This document shows, piece by piece, positions 9,307 to 19,112 of a DNA stretch of 64,000 nt (the first letter of the stretch is position 1; the number at the start of each line of letters is the position of its first letter). The position numbers were made by a program, and so were the translations under genes. The notes under the pieces are model-generated. The model did not search any database, had not been told where the DNA came from, and was given only the letters and a program-made list of their open reading frames with translations. Source of the DNA: Oreohelix idahoensis (Eukaryota; Mollusca; Gastropoda; Stylommatophora; Oreohelicidae); assembly GCA_024509875.1 (NCBI GenBank), contig JAMPIV010014842.1:5001-69000 (forward strand), in the 5' to 3' direction.

Positions 9307-11626
9307 CAGTAGAACTCCATTTATCCGAACCCCAATTATCCGAACATCCAATTATCCGAACACTTTTTCCAGAAAAAAACAAACCAGGCGCCACCAGTCA
9401 CGTTAGACTACAGTTCTGAATCTTTTGATGCGGCAAGCTTCAAATGTGTGCGAACAATTTGTAGACAATGACATGGGCTAATGGACGGTCGCTTACGTAC
9501 AGGAAGTCAGTTAGATCATAAAGTCAGTTAATATCTGGTTTACCAATCCAGTGTACGTTGCGTTCTAGGCAGAACACTGGCTAAACAGACAGTTCAACTT
9601 AAAATAATTGTATCTGTTACTACAGCAGAATAATTTTGGTGTACACGTATTTCTCTGTGCGATCTGGCATCTTCCAGTAGGCCTAAAGCATATAAAAGGA
9701 ACCGCAATGTTTTGTCAATTGAAACGAAAACAGAAATTATCAAGAGACTAGGAAAAGGTGAAACTGTGTCTTCATTTGCGAGGATTTTCAATGTTGGGAA
9801 AGCTACCGTCTCTGACATCAAAAGTAACAAGGATAAAATTATGAGTTTTGCATCGAAATTGGATAGTGAAAATGGGTCGAAGAAACATAAAACCATGAGA
9901 AATGCGAAAGATTTGAAATTGGAAGAGGCTTTGTATATATGGTTTGTGCAAAGAAGAAGCAAAGGGGAACCTATCTCTGGCTCTCTATTGTGTAAAAAGG
10001 CACTTCAGTTCAACAATCAACTTGACGGTCCTCCTGACTTTAAATCTCGTCATGGCATACGAGAATTGGAGATTCAAGGGGAATCTTTATCTAGCGATGC
10101 AACTGCCGCTGAAAATTTTAAAGAAACATTCATGGCTTTTTTGGAAGAAGAAGGTTATTTACTCGATGATGTGTATAATGCCGATGAGACTGGCTTATAC
10201 TGGAAATCATTGCCTCAAAAATCACTTGCATCTCAGCGCGAAGCAACTGCCCCTGGGTTTAAAAAGTGCAAAGAGAGAGTAACAATTTTGGTAGCCGCGA
10301 ATGCCAGTGGAAGTCATCGTTTACCGGTGCTAATGATCGGCAAAGACAAAAAACCACGTTGTTTAAAGAATGTGACAAGTCTCCCATTGTGCTACAAAGC
10401 ACAGAAGAGTGCTTGGATGAATAGTGAAATATTTCTTGATTGGTATACAAATCAGTTCATCCCAAATGTGAAGAGGTTGAAAGAACAAGAAAAGAAAACT
10501 GGAAAAGTAATTTCTCTACTGGACAATGCACCATCTCACCCAGAGACGGATACATTGAATGCAGTTGATGCAAATTTTAAAGTAATTTTTCTGCCTCCCA
10601 ATGTAACAGCACTGATTCAACCAATGGATCAGGGTGTTATAGCAAAGCTTAAAAAGATGTACAAGAAGGAAGTCCTGCGTCGTTTATTGTTGGCTGAAGA
10701 TGAAGAAAGTGTGGTGGCGTTTTCCAAAAAGCTTAATCTCAAAGACTGCTGCTATATGTTAGCTGATGCTTGGACCACCCTGTCACAAGATAATCTCAAC
10801 AAGGCTTGGAATAGATTGCTTGGGAAAAAAGGAGGAAATGAAACTACTGCAGTGGACACAAATGATGATTGTATAAATGAAGTTGTGAAACTGTTTCAAG
10901 CAATGCCCGGATTTTCGGACTGTGACAAAGATGATGCACATATGTGGCTAGAAGATGATAATGATTCTGGTTTTCAGTTTTTGAATGACGAAGAAATTTT
11001 GTCTTTTGTGCAAGAAGAAAACCAAATACATGTAGTGACCAATGATGAAGACTCCTCAGAAGTACATGATGTACTTGTAGATTATGAAGATAACCCAAAA
11101 CGTCGACCAAGTCCTGAAGAGGCCTTTATAGCACTAGAAACAGCGATGGCTTGGTACGAGCAAGAAGATGACAGCTGTCCTACACAGCTTCTGCTGTTGA
11201 AGAGAATGCGGGACTTAGCAGCCAAAAGGAGACTATCCAGTTTGGTGCAAAAGAGGATTTCTCATTATTTTAAATAGTGGGCTACATCTGTGCAAGTACA
11301 TGTATACGTAAGTTGCGCCTGGTTTTGAATCGTTTGTAATGTTATTTTGAAAACATTTCTCTTTCTTAACAAAAATAATTAATACAAGTAGTACATGCAC
11401 TGCAGTGTAATGAAAGATTTTGGTGATACAGTGATCTAATACAGTGTGGGTATTATTATTACAGTACAAGTAAATATGTTTTATAGTGTATTTTCCTTGT
11501 GATTGTTAATTATTTTTAGAAATATGTGTACATGTACTCGATACATCATGTAATCCAATTATCCGAACATTTGATTATCCGAACGATGCTCGGTCCCATG
11601 GGGTTCGGATAAATGGAGTTCTACTG
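9307..11626 (+). mobile_element. Full-length Tigger/pogo-type DNA transposon
   Basis: The 2320-base element is bounded by near-identical terminal inverted repeats beginning CAGTAGAACTCCATTTATCC, perfect over about 28 bases. TA target duplications flank it at 9305-9306 and 11627-11628. Both ends carry extra ATTATCCGAAC copies: two inside the left TIR, two inside the right one. These are probable transposase-binding sites. TA duplication, CAG ends and a CENP-B-like transposase are diagnostic of the pogo/Tigger group. It sits in the intron after the first C1 exon, in the same orientation as the gene. Confidence 0.95.
9664..11277 (+). CDS. Tigger-like transposase with a lost start codon
   Basis: The frame is open from 9634 to the stop at 11275-11277. 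No ATG precedes the DNA-binding domain; the first is at 9841, inside it. CTG at 9664 is followed by ASSSRPK, where relatives as I recall them start M-A-S, so I infer ATG became CTG. From there the product is 537 residues. The N-terminus is a psq/CENP-B helix-turn-helix (LSIETKTEIIKRLGKGE). The second DNA-binding helix region looks shortened at GPPDFKSRHGIREL, where relatives have extra residues. The DDE domain has all three acids: NADETGL near 10183, SLLDNAPSH near 10522 and QPMDQGVI near 10627. A long acidic tail follows. The catalytic core appears intact; the start codon is the visible defect. Confidence 0.88.
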   Translation: MASSSRPKAYKRNRNVLSIETKTEIIKRLGKGETVSSFARIFNVGKATVSDIKSNKDKIMSFASKLDSENGSKKHKTMRNAKDLKLEEALYIWFVQRRSKGEPISGSLLCKKALQFNNQLDGPPDFKSRHGIRELEIQGESLSSDATAAENFKETFMAFLEEEGYLLDDVYNADETGLYWKSLPQKSLASQREATAPGFKKCKERVTILVAANASGSHRLPVLMIGKDKKPRCLKNVTSLPLCYKAQKSAWMNSEIFLDWYTNQFIPNVKRLKEQEKKTGKVISLLDNAPSHPETDTLNAVDANFKVIFLPPNVTALIQPMDQGVIAKLKKMYKKEVLRRLLLAEDEESVVAFSKKLNLKDCCYMLADAWTTLSQDNLNKAWNRLLGKKGGNETTAVDTNDDCINEVVKLFQAMPGFSDCDKDDAHMWLEDDNDSGFQFLNDEEILSFVQEENQIHVVTNDEDSSEVHDVLVDYEDNPKRRPSPEEAFIALETAMAWYEQEDDSCPTQLLLLKRMRDLAAKRRLSSLVQKRISHYFK

Positions 11627-12930
11627 TATAACAATCACTGATGTATGGAATAATATCTGGAGTTAATGCGGAAAGACGGAGAGAGAGAGAAAGAGAGACA
11701 GGTGGGTAGGTTAATAGTTAACTTTGGACAGCTTTAATGGCAGAAACGGGGGGACAAGGCACGTAGAGCTTCGAACTTACATTATATGTCTCCAAGGAAG
11801 ATTATTAATTGTGTTGTGATAATATGAAATTCCGAATCTAGAAAAGGTTGTCTGTATGTTACTACATAGACAAAACTGATTTAACAAGTCGGTTTTGTGA
11901 ACTGTGTTTGTAAAACGTTGATTGATATTTCAGTCATGGCGTTAAGTAATGTTTCAGTAACAGAATTGATAAACAGTACGGGGGGGGGGGGGGGGGGGTA
12001 ATGGAGAGACATGATCACCAGCGCCAACTAACATGGAGTAGTTGTGATTAATAAATTACAGTTAAAGCTGGGAACTACTGCACTGTAAGGTCTGCTCTGC
12101 TCTGACTACGCCATTTAGTGTTTGCCTTCTCTTATGATCTCCAAGAGTTTAAGGTATTGCTTCCACCTAATGCTTACAGAACACAGTCTCCACCCAGTGT
12201 ATTTCCCGGGAGACCCTGACTTTACTCCCCGCCAGCAAACAGACAAGAACAGATGCCTCTGTTGGGCTAAGAAAAGGAACAGAACATGGCGCAATCTTAT
12301 CTAAACACTCTCACCTGAATGTTTCCTGGTTATTCTTCGAGCAGACACGACTTTCATCTCACTGCTATATGCGCACATGGAATAGTTTTCAGCCTTTCTC
12401 AACTCCAGCCTCACCGGCGCGTAAACAATAACACGCAATCTAAGATAAGTCGTCCAGACATTTCCCCCCTGCCAGAAAGTACATCGTGCCGCTTTTAAAC
12501 AGTTTGATGCCCTCAGAAAATTAAGCTGCACAGCTCCTTGAGACACAGAGCCATAAACAGTTCTGCTTCTTTAGTTTAAATAGAGGAAGTTCTTTGTTTA
12601 TTTTATAATTTTCTGTTTTGGAAAATTGTACAAGACGCAGTAAAGTCTGTGCATGACTCTCAAGTACAAGAAGAATAAGCGTTGTTTGAGACATCCATTA
12701 CGTGTCAATATTTAGGAAAATTTGTGATGTTTGAAAATCGTTTCATTCGGTCAAAAAATGTTTCTAACATGATATGTATGGGTCAGAGAGCGAGAGAAAA
12801 AAACACCAGTAGATAGAAGCATAATTTTCCCTGTGACACATTATAAAAGTATTTATTACTTTGTGAAGAATGATTGTATAATGTTTTTTTTTTTTTAAGG
12901 ACATGGTTTTTAGAATGTTGTAGATTAAGT

Positions 12931-12932
<2 letters not shown>
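11627..12932. other. No gene; LINE 3' scrap and a poly-G run
   Basis: ACAGAATTGATAAACAGTAC at 11960-11979 also occurs in the LINE end at 15848. Here it is followed by 19 G and then by ATGGAGAGACATGATCACC, so a short LINE 3' remnant is likely. The rest shows no recognisable gene. Confidence 0.5.
11980..11998 (+). repeat. G19 homopolymer
   Basis: Nineteen consecutive G. A run of this length can form a G-quadruplex and is error-prone in sequencing. It interrupts a LINE remnant. Confidence 0.95.

Positions 12933-13002
<70 letters not shown>
12933..13002. repeat. (GA)35 microsatellite
   Basis: Seventy bases of pure GA on the + strand. Confidence 0.97.
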
Positions 13003-13003
<1 letters not shown>

Positions 13004-13321
13004 AAAGTGGGGCAAATATTTAATATGCTCAATGAGGTGATATTCCTTAAAAATTATGTAAGAAGGATTTTGATACTTCACGTTGGCCAACATATTTACT
13101 GGAGAGTGCACTTGGTGGCTTGAAGGAAACTGGAAGTATTGAATAGTCTGTACCGTTTTGGCATATTTTGATCTTAGTTGAGACTAAGACAAGTACAATC
13201 AAATAGACGAGAGCCAGCTAAATGTCAATGAATAATCAAATGTTGGCTTCTAAAGGAGAAAGAAGTCCACCACTCAGTTCGTCTTATTTAGGAAGCCCAC
13301 GCCAGAAAACTTGCAGTGACG

Positions 13322-13541
13322 GTTCATCTAGCGTTGTACTTTAGTTCATCTAGCGTTGTACTTTAGTTCATCTAGCATTGTACTTTAGTTCATCTAGCAT
13401 TGTACTTTAGTTCATCTAGCGTTGTACTTTAGTTCATCTAGCATTGTACTTTAGTTCATCTAGCGTTGTACTTTAGTTCATCTAGCGTTGTACTTTAGTT
13501 CATCTAGCGTTGTACTTTAGTTCATCTAGCGTTGTACTTTA
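13322..13541. repeat. 22-bp minisatellite x10
   Basis: Ten contiguous units of GTTCATCTAGCGTTGTACTT plus TA. The only frequent variant is GCG versus GCA in the middle; units 3, 4 and 6 carry GCA. Confidence 0.97.
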
Positions 13542-13666
13542 AACGCTGAGATTTCTAACTTTATGCACAATCGCCTTTATGACATATTTAATAGGGATCT
13601 GTGGCAGTGTTCTTTGCTGTGTGGCCTCTGAGTTCTAACTATCAGAAAATAGCGTAGTTACCTTAT

Positions 13667-14909
13667 TTCATTGCTCTTGACTTTTGACTTGCTTTACTGG
13701 TGTAACCATAACTCAGATCTATAGGTCTTTTATAATTCAATGTTCTTGACTTTTGACTTGTTTTACTGGTGTAATCATAACTCAGATCTATAGGTCTTTT
13801 ATAATTCAATGTTCTTGACTTTTGACTTGCTTTACTGGTGTAATCATAACTCAGATCTATAGGTCTTTTATAATTCAATGTTCTTGACTTTTGACTTGTT
13901 TTACTGGTGTAATCATAACTCAGATCTATAGGTCTTTTATAATTCAATGTTCTTGACTTTTGACTTGCTTTACTGGTGTAATCATAACTCAGATCTATTG
14001 GTCTTTTATAATTCAATGTTCTTGACTTTTGACTTGTTTTACTGGTGTAATCATAACTCAGATCTATAGGTCTTTTATAATTCAATGTTCTTGACTTTTG
14101 ACTTGCTTTACTAGTGTAATCATAACTCAGATCTATAGGTCTTTTATAATTCAATGTTCTTGACTTTTGACTTGTTTTACTGGTGTAACCATAACTCAGA
14201 TCTATAGGTCTTTTATAATTCAATGTTCTTGACTTTTGACTTGTTTTACTGGTATAATCATAACTCAGATCTATAGGTCTTTTATAATTCACTGTTCTTG
14301 ACTTTTGACTTGTTTTACTGGTGTAATCATAACTCAGATCTATAGGTCTTTTATAATTCAGTGTTCTTGACTTTTGACTTGTTTTACTGGTGTAATCATA
14401 ACTCAGATCTATAGGTCTTTTATAATTCACTGTTCTTGACTTTTGACTTGTTTTACTGGTGCAATCATAACTCAGATTTATAGGTCTTTTATAATTCAAT
14501 GTTCTTGACTTTTGACTTGTTTTACTGGTGTAATCATAACTCAGATCTATAGGTCTTTTATAATTCAATGTTCTTGACTTTTGACTTGTTTTACTGGTGT
14601 AATCATAACTCAGATCTATAGGTCTTTTATAATTCAGTGTTCTTGACTTTTGACTTGTTTTACTGGTGTAATCATAACTCAGATCTATAGGTCTTTTATA
14701 ATTCAATGTTCTTGACTTTTGACTTGTTTTACTGGTGTAATCATAACTCAGATCTATAGGTCTTTTATAATTCAATGTTCTTGACTTTTGACTTGTTTTA
14801 CTGGTGTAATCATGACTCGATCTGTAGGTCTTTTATAATTCACTGTTCTTGACTTTTGACTTGTTTTACTGGTGTAATCATAGTTCAGATATATAGGTAT
14901 TTTATATTT
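13667..14909. repeat. 69-bp minisatellite, about 18 units
   Basis: The unit contains TCTTGACTTTTGACTTG, CATAACTCAGATCTATAGG and TCTTTTATAATTCA. Because 69 is a multiple of three the minus strand stays open for 370 codons, repeating NYKRPIDLSYDYTSKTSQKS. No ATG starts that frame; the first codon is TTG. The first seven units on the + strand alternate CTTGCTTTACT and CTTGTTTTACT, a two-unit higher-order pattern. The last units are degenerate. It lies in the intron between the two C1 exons. Confidence 0.95.
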
Positions 14910-15084
14910 GGACATGCGCCCTAATATAACCAACTGGGCTGAACGGGATGCGCCTCGCCAAAAAGAGGCAAAATTTATTTTTTTTTAAATGGTGTAATTA
15001 ACTTTCTTTGATGTGCGCTTGCAACAGAGGAATGGCTTAAATGTGTATCATTTTATTGATTTATTGATAATATTTTGTTGTGTG

Positions 15085-15275
15085 TTAAGGGACACATAAA
15101 TATGCAAACTGAGGAAATCTGTTGATAGCATTACAAGGTAGTCCTTCTTCTGGAATCCACAGGATAAAAGAGCTATAGAGAAACCGAAAAACACACGGAG
15201 AAGAGAACTGGAGAGGGACGTGGAAGACATGAAAATAATGTGAGCGGACGGCACGGGATAGGTTTAGCGTGAGTT
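15085..15275 (+). mobile_element. RTE-like LINE C-terminal fragment
   Basis: AAACTGAGGAAATCTGTTGA and GATAGCATTACAAGGTAGTC match the LRKPVDSITRQS segment at 4690-4740 and 18880-18920, with stops and frame breaks. It is a short, old, 5'-truncated copy. Confidence 0.7.
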
Positions 15276-15534
15276 GTTGAAGGCATATGCCACGTGGGCT
15301 GCTCAAGAATAATAAATGAGTCAATATAGACTTAAAGTGGTGGCTAAATACATTCATTTACCAGAGGTCTGTAAAAGACAGGTAATTGGAAAACGTTTTA
15401 TGGGAACATCTGGAACAAGGCACTCGACATATCACACACACACACAAACACTCCCACCCCCAGAATTAATGAGGCACAGCAAACAAGTAAGCAGCAACAA
15501 CTCTTTGTCTGTGTGCAATAAGAGAGTTTTTCAC

Positions 15535-15935
15535 TGTTATGTAGAGCTAATTCTGACGTATGGAAGTCAGTTATAGACAGTTGGTAAACAAGAGGAGAAG
15601 CCTAGAGACTATAGAAATGTGGTTTGACGTAAGAATACCACTGACAGCTAAACAGGGTCATGAGAATGTCATGACAAAAGTCAGTACACAAATTAAGCTT
15701 ATTACTCGTATTAGAAGGAAGCCATACACTTTCTGTGGGCATGTTATGGAATCTAGAATATATTGTGACAACATGAAAAGTTGAAGGAAAAACAGGTAGA
15801 GGAAGAAACTAAACATTTTGACATCATCTCATGGAAACAAGTCAGCTACAGAATTGATAAACAGTACTGGAAACTGGAAGTTATGGAGGGACACCTGCGT
15901 CATCAGGCGTAGTGCTTGAAGATAATAATAAAATA
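15535..15935 (+). mobile_element. LINE C-terminal fragment, second family
   Basis: A decayed frame reads LILTYGSQL, then a segment like ETIEMWFDVRIPLTAKQG, RIRRKPYTFCGHVMES and KTGRGRN. These match the YGSE-W, EMW-RRML and F-GHVMR motifs of LINE C-termini. The 3' end reads ACAGAATTGATAAACAGTAC and finishes in ATAATAATA near 15930. Confidence 0.65.
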
Positions 15936-16245
15936 AAAACTCCATTCCTTCTTTCCACTGTATTTTGTGTGTGAGGAGCACTATAAGCCGCCTCCCATTT
16001 TATAAATCCAGCAGAACGATGATTGCCTTTCTGGTGACCACTTCATTGTTTACGTGTTGCTATTGTGAGCAGATTCCGAGGTACCTTAATAGATTATGAT
16101 ATTATTCAAGAACTGAACGTAAGAGACGATGGTAGAGTGAGTCATGGGGGTAAGGGCGGCTGTTTAGCGTAAGTTGGGTGTTACATGCAGCAGGAGGCTG
16201 GCAGCGACTGGCAACTAATATGATATGACTGATACGTTCTTTCAG

Positions 16246-16316
16246 ACTGCCTTGTGAACGTTCATGAACACAACTGTAAGGATCAAGTTATTCAATGCGA
16301 CAAGAACAGAAATAAG
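16246..16316 (+). CDS. Exon: second half of the C1 zinc finger
   Basis: The acceptor TTCTTTCAG ends at 16245 and the donor GTGAGC starts at 16317. The first two bases complete the Asn codon begun by the exon at 8679. Then come 23 codons, CLVNVHEHNCKDQVIQCDKN plus RNK, ending in phase 0. The other two frames have early stops, which supports the phase. The Cys and His residues supply the last zinc ligands. HEHNC has one residue more between His and Cys than the usual C1 (HxxC); the second His might substitute. The CKDxxxxC pattern matches what I recall of GEF-H1 (ARHGEF2). Confidence 0.85.
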
Positions 16317-16376
16317 GTGAGCATCGTGTGTGCTGCTGCTGTAGTGATTATTGTGGTCGGTGTCACCGCTTTCCTC

Positions 16377-16480
16377 TTTTTTTGATTGGTTCTTCGTTTC
16401 TTTCGTTTTCTCCTTCCTTTTTTTTTTTTTTTTTTTTTTTTTTTCTCCTTGTCTTTTTTTTTTTTTCTTTCTTTTTTTTT
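16377..16480 (+). repeat. Poly-T / pyrimidine tract
   Basis: Long T-runs with scattered C and G, about 61 bases after the splice donor at 16317. T-rich sequence here could affect donor recognition. Open frames through it are low-complexity Phe/Ser. Confidence 0.85.
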
Positions 16481-16624
16481 GTCTTTCTGTTATCCGTGTC
16501 GTGTCTTTCTTTATTCCTTTCCTTTTCTCACTTCATGCCTTTCTATCTTTTTCCTTCATCCTTACTTTTGTATTCTGTCCATTCTTTTCTTGCTTTCTTT
16601 CTTCCTTACTTTCATGTCATCTAT

Positions 16625-17064
16625 GTACAGATATTTCTCACTAGGTCACACTATACGGCTGCGAGACTTGGACACTCAATAAAACAGTTGCAAAAAAGAT
16701 TACATCATTCGAAATGAAATGCTACAGAAGGATGTTGAGAATACCCTGGACAGAAAAAAAGACCAACAGAGAAGTACTGCACTCACTAAACGTACAGGAA
16801 CATTGGCTCCTAAATACCATCGCAATAAGGAAGCTGAAATTTTTCGGTCATATAAAAAGACATAATAGCCTGGAAAAAACAGTGATGGAAGGCATGGTCC
16901 CTGGAAAAAGGGGAAGGGGTCGACCTAGACGACGGTGGACCCAGGACATCACAGAGAGTCTGAACTTGTCTTTGGCTGATGCAGGTCGACTTGCCCAGAA
17001 TCGTGATGCGTTCAGAGCAGCTGTAATGGAGACAACGTTCTGGAAAGAATATGTCACATGATGA
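16625..17064 (+). mobile_element. LINE C-terminal fragment, third family
   Basis: A frame from 16714 to a stop at 17059-17061 reads KCYRRMLRIPWTEKKTNREV, LKFFGHIKRHNSLEKTVMEG, GKRGRGRPRRRW and NRDAFRAAV. This is the standard C-terminus of a LINE protein. It is followed by ATGATGATG, the family's tail. The 5' part is missing. Confidence 0.85.
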
Positions 17065-17539
17065 TGAGGTCACACTATCACATGAGCAATTTGGACTTTC
17101 CCGTAGGCGGATATCCGGGTATATAATAATGTAAGCTCTGTACACTTTCTGTATGTTCCTTTTTCTCTTAACGTGGTAGATGGAATTATGGATTTAGTTT
17201 GTAAAGGAAAGTACATTTGTGGTCTTCATATCACTCAGCAGAGTTCGTCCATTGTGTTGCTGTCATGTGCTTTTCTGAACATATAAAGAGGGGGGGGGGG
17301 AGAGAAGAGTAGGAAATAAATAGATGTAAAAATAACGTTTGGTTTGATTTGGTTTTAAGGACTATCTTCATTGCACACGGACAACTCCATCAGTGCTCTG
17401 ATCTCTTCCCTTACATCACACAAGGAGAATCTCAGCACAGTGCACGAACTCTGTAGCACCGGCGACAATCCCAATGTGTGTATATCGGAATCACACATTA
17501 TATACATATTTTTGTGGTGGGTAGGTTTCTAATTTTTTT
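17065..17539. other. No gene recognised
   Basis: Intronic sequence with a G10 run at 17291. Confidence 0.5.
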
Positions 17540-17832
17540 AAATTTTACCAAACCAGCGGCCTTACAGCCTACTCTTTACGATTTCCAACTGCCGTGGGAG
17601 TTTTAATGTGCGCAACTTGCACACGGGACCTCTTACTTTTTCGCCCTTATCCGAGAAGGCTAGGCATCCGATCTCACTACCCAGGAGACCAGGGGGGAGT
17701 ATGACATCATTAGGAACACTGGTTCTGAAAACCATAAATTGCATTCCCTCACCTGGAAATCGAACCCGGTACCTCTAGAATTCGAGGCGGACGCCATACC
17801 TCTTAGCCACTCTGACCCCCGCAAAAAATAAC
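17540..17832 (-). mobile_element. tRNA-derived SINE, minus strand
   Basis: On the minus strand the head near 17820 reads GAGTGGCTAAGAGGTATGGC (A box), followed by CCGGGTTCGATTTCC (B box). The body extends to about 17540. It may be a different SINE family from the copies at 41.7, 55.7 and 57.4 kb. Confidence 0.7.
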
Positions 17833-18055
17833 GTATGTTTACCTAATGTGAAGATATATGTTTACCTAATGTGAAGATAATGTGCAAGAGCTAAGAGGAG
17901 TGGCGTCACAACGAACAACCTGGAGAGCACTGGTTTCTGCCTTATGCGCCGTGTTTGGCGCTTAAAGAATTTATTATTATTATTATTAATGTGAAGATAT
18001 ATGTTTACCTAATGTGAAAATACATGTTTACCTAATGTGAAAATACGTGGTTGAG
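17833..18055 (+). repeat. 23-bp minisatellite split by a LINE 3' end
   Basis: Units of TGTTTACCTAATGTGAAGAT plus ATA occur at 17833-17880 and resume at 17988-18055. The interruption is the LINE tail at 17881-17987. Confidence 0.8.
17881..17987 (+). mobile_element. LINE 3' end with (ATT)n tail
   Basis: One frame reads TTWRALVSALCAVFGA then stop, followed by AAGAATTTATTATTATTATT. The tryptophan-start C-terminus plus ATT tail is a LINE pattern I know from molluscs. About 110 bases are present, so it is extremely 5'-truncated. Confidence 0.7.
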
Positions 18056-18769
18056 GGAGAAGTGAATTCTTTGAAGATCGTTGCTACACCCGGAGCAGAA
18101 GGTTAGATAATGAATTAATTATGTAATGATTTAATATTGGGTATACTGTGTTTTAGAACGATCATTTATTTCCTTTAGAGCCGGGCTGTTTTTGTGTGTG
18201 TGGTTTTTGTTTTTTTTTCTCTTTGATTTATCTGAGTAGGCTACTGACCCCTTCTTAGAAAAAAATGTACATGACCGCTTAATTAAACATTTTAAATTTT
18301 GTACACGCCACCCCTCCCCTCTTTTTTCTCCCCCCCCCCCCCCCCCCCCCTTTGGGACCGCGAGTGAAGACGACATGGTTTAGATGATGGTGTAGTAAAA
18401 CCGCATACATACTGGACTTTATTGTAATGTAGTATGAACACGTTTGGTCATTATTATGTGTTTTGTTTTTGTTTAAAGTGTACTCATTAAATTGTTCTCT
18501 TGACTAGCCGCAAACATTATCTGATGTGATAGGAAACTCTATACAGAGCGATACAACAGGAGGTTGAACATCATCAAAGTCAGTAGCGAACAGCAATAAA
18601 ATGCGTGCTAAATTAGAAAAAGGGCCTGATAACTGAGCGTTAGAATGGTTTATGTTATCGAAACAGGCGTAGGTGAAAGTTTGGTAAAAGAAAGTGTAGA
18701 TAAAGAAATAGATAGATGAAAGCTATTTTCATAATATGTCACAATAGTATCTTGTGATTTCAGAGAATG
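18056..18769. other. No gene; contains a C21 run
   Basis: Positions 18330-18350 are 21 consecutive C, a possible i-motif/G-quadruplex pair. No coding motif is visible. Confidence 0.6.
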
Positions 18770-19112
18770 GTATATTTCCCTCCGGTTGTTAGCCTTGTAA
18801 TGATTACTGTGACAGGATGTCGCAGACAAGTGCCAGTTGAACAAGAGATGAGAAGAAGACGATGGCGATGGATAGAGCAAACAGTGAGGAAACCTGTTGA
18901 TAGCATTACAAGACAGTCCTTGTTCTGGAACCCCCAGGGCAAGAGAGGCAGAGGTAGACCAAGAAGCACATGGAGAAGAGAGCTGGAAACAGAGGTGTAA
19001 AATGATGAGGAAAACGTGGAAAGAACTTGAGATGATGGCACGTGACAGGAGGACTTGGCGTGTGTTTGTTGAAGGCCTATGCTCCTTTGGGAGTGGAGGG
19101 TTATGATGATGA
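18770..19112 (+). mobile_element. RTE-like LINE 3' end
   Basis: Encodes RRRRWRWIEQTVRKPVDS, ITRQSLFWNPQGKRG and, after a frame change near 18999, WKELEMMARDRRTWRVFVEG and LCSFGSGGL. The tail is ATGATGATG. It is the same family as the copy at 4480, with different 3' tail bases, and is 5'-truncated. Confidence 0.85.

Noticed and set aside
13322..13541. CRISPR array
   Set aside because: The repeats are directly contiguous with no unique spacers, and the window is eukaryotic.
13663..14775. 370-codon minus-strand frame with 23-residue repeats
   Set aside because: It is the 69-bp minisatellite, starts at TTG, and has no flanking coding sequence or splice context.
16328..16717. Phe/Ser-rich frames in three registers
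   Set aside because: Low-complexity translation of the poly-T tract.
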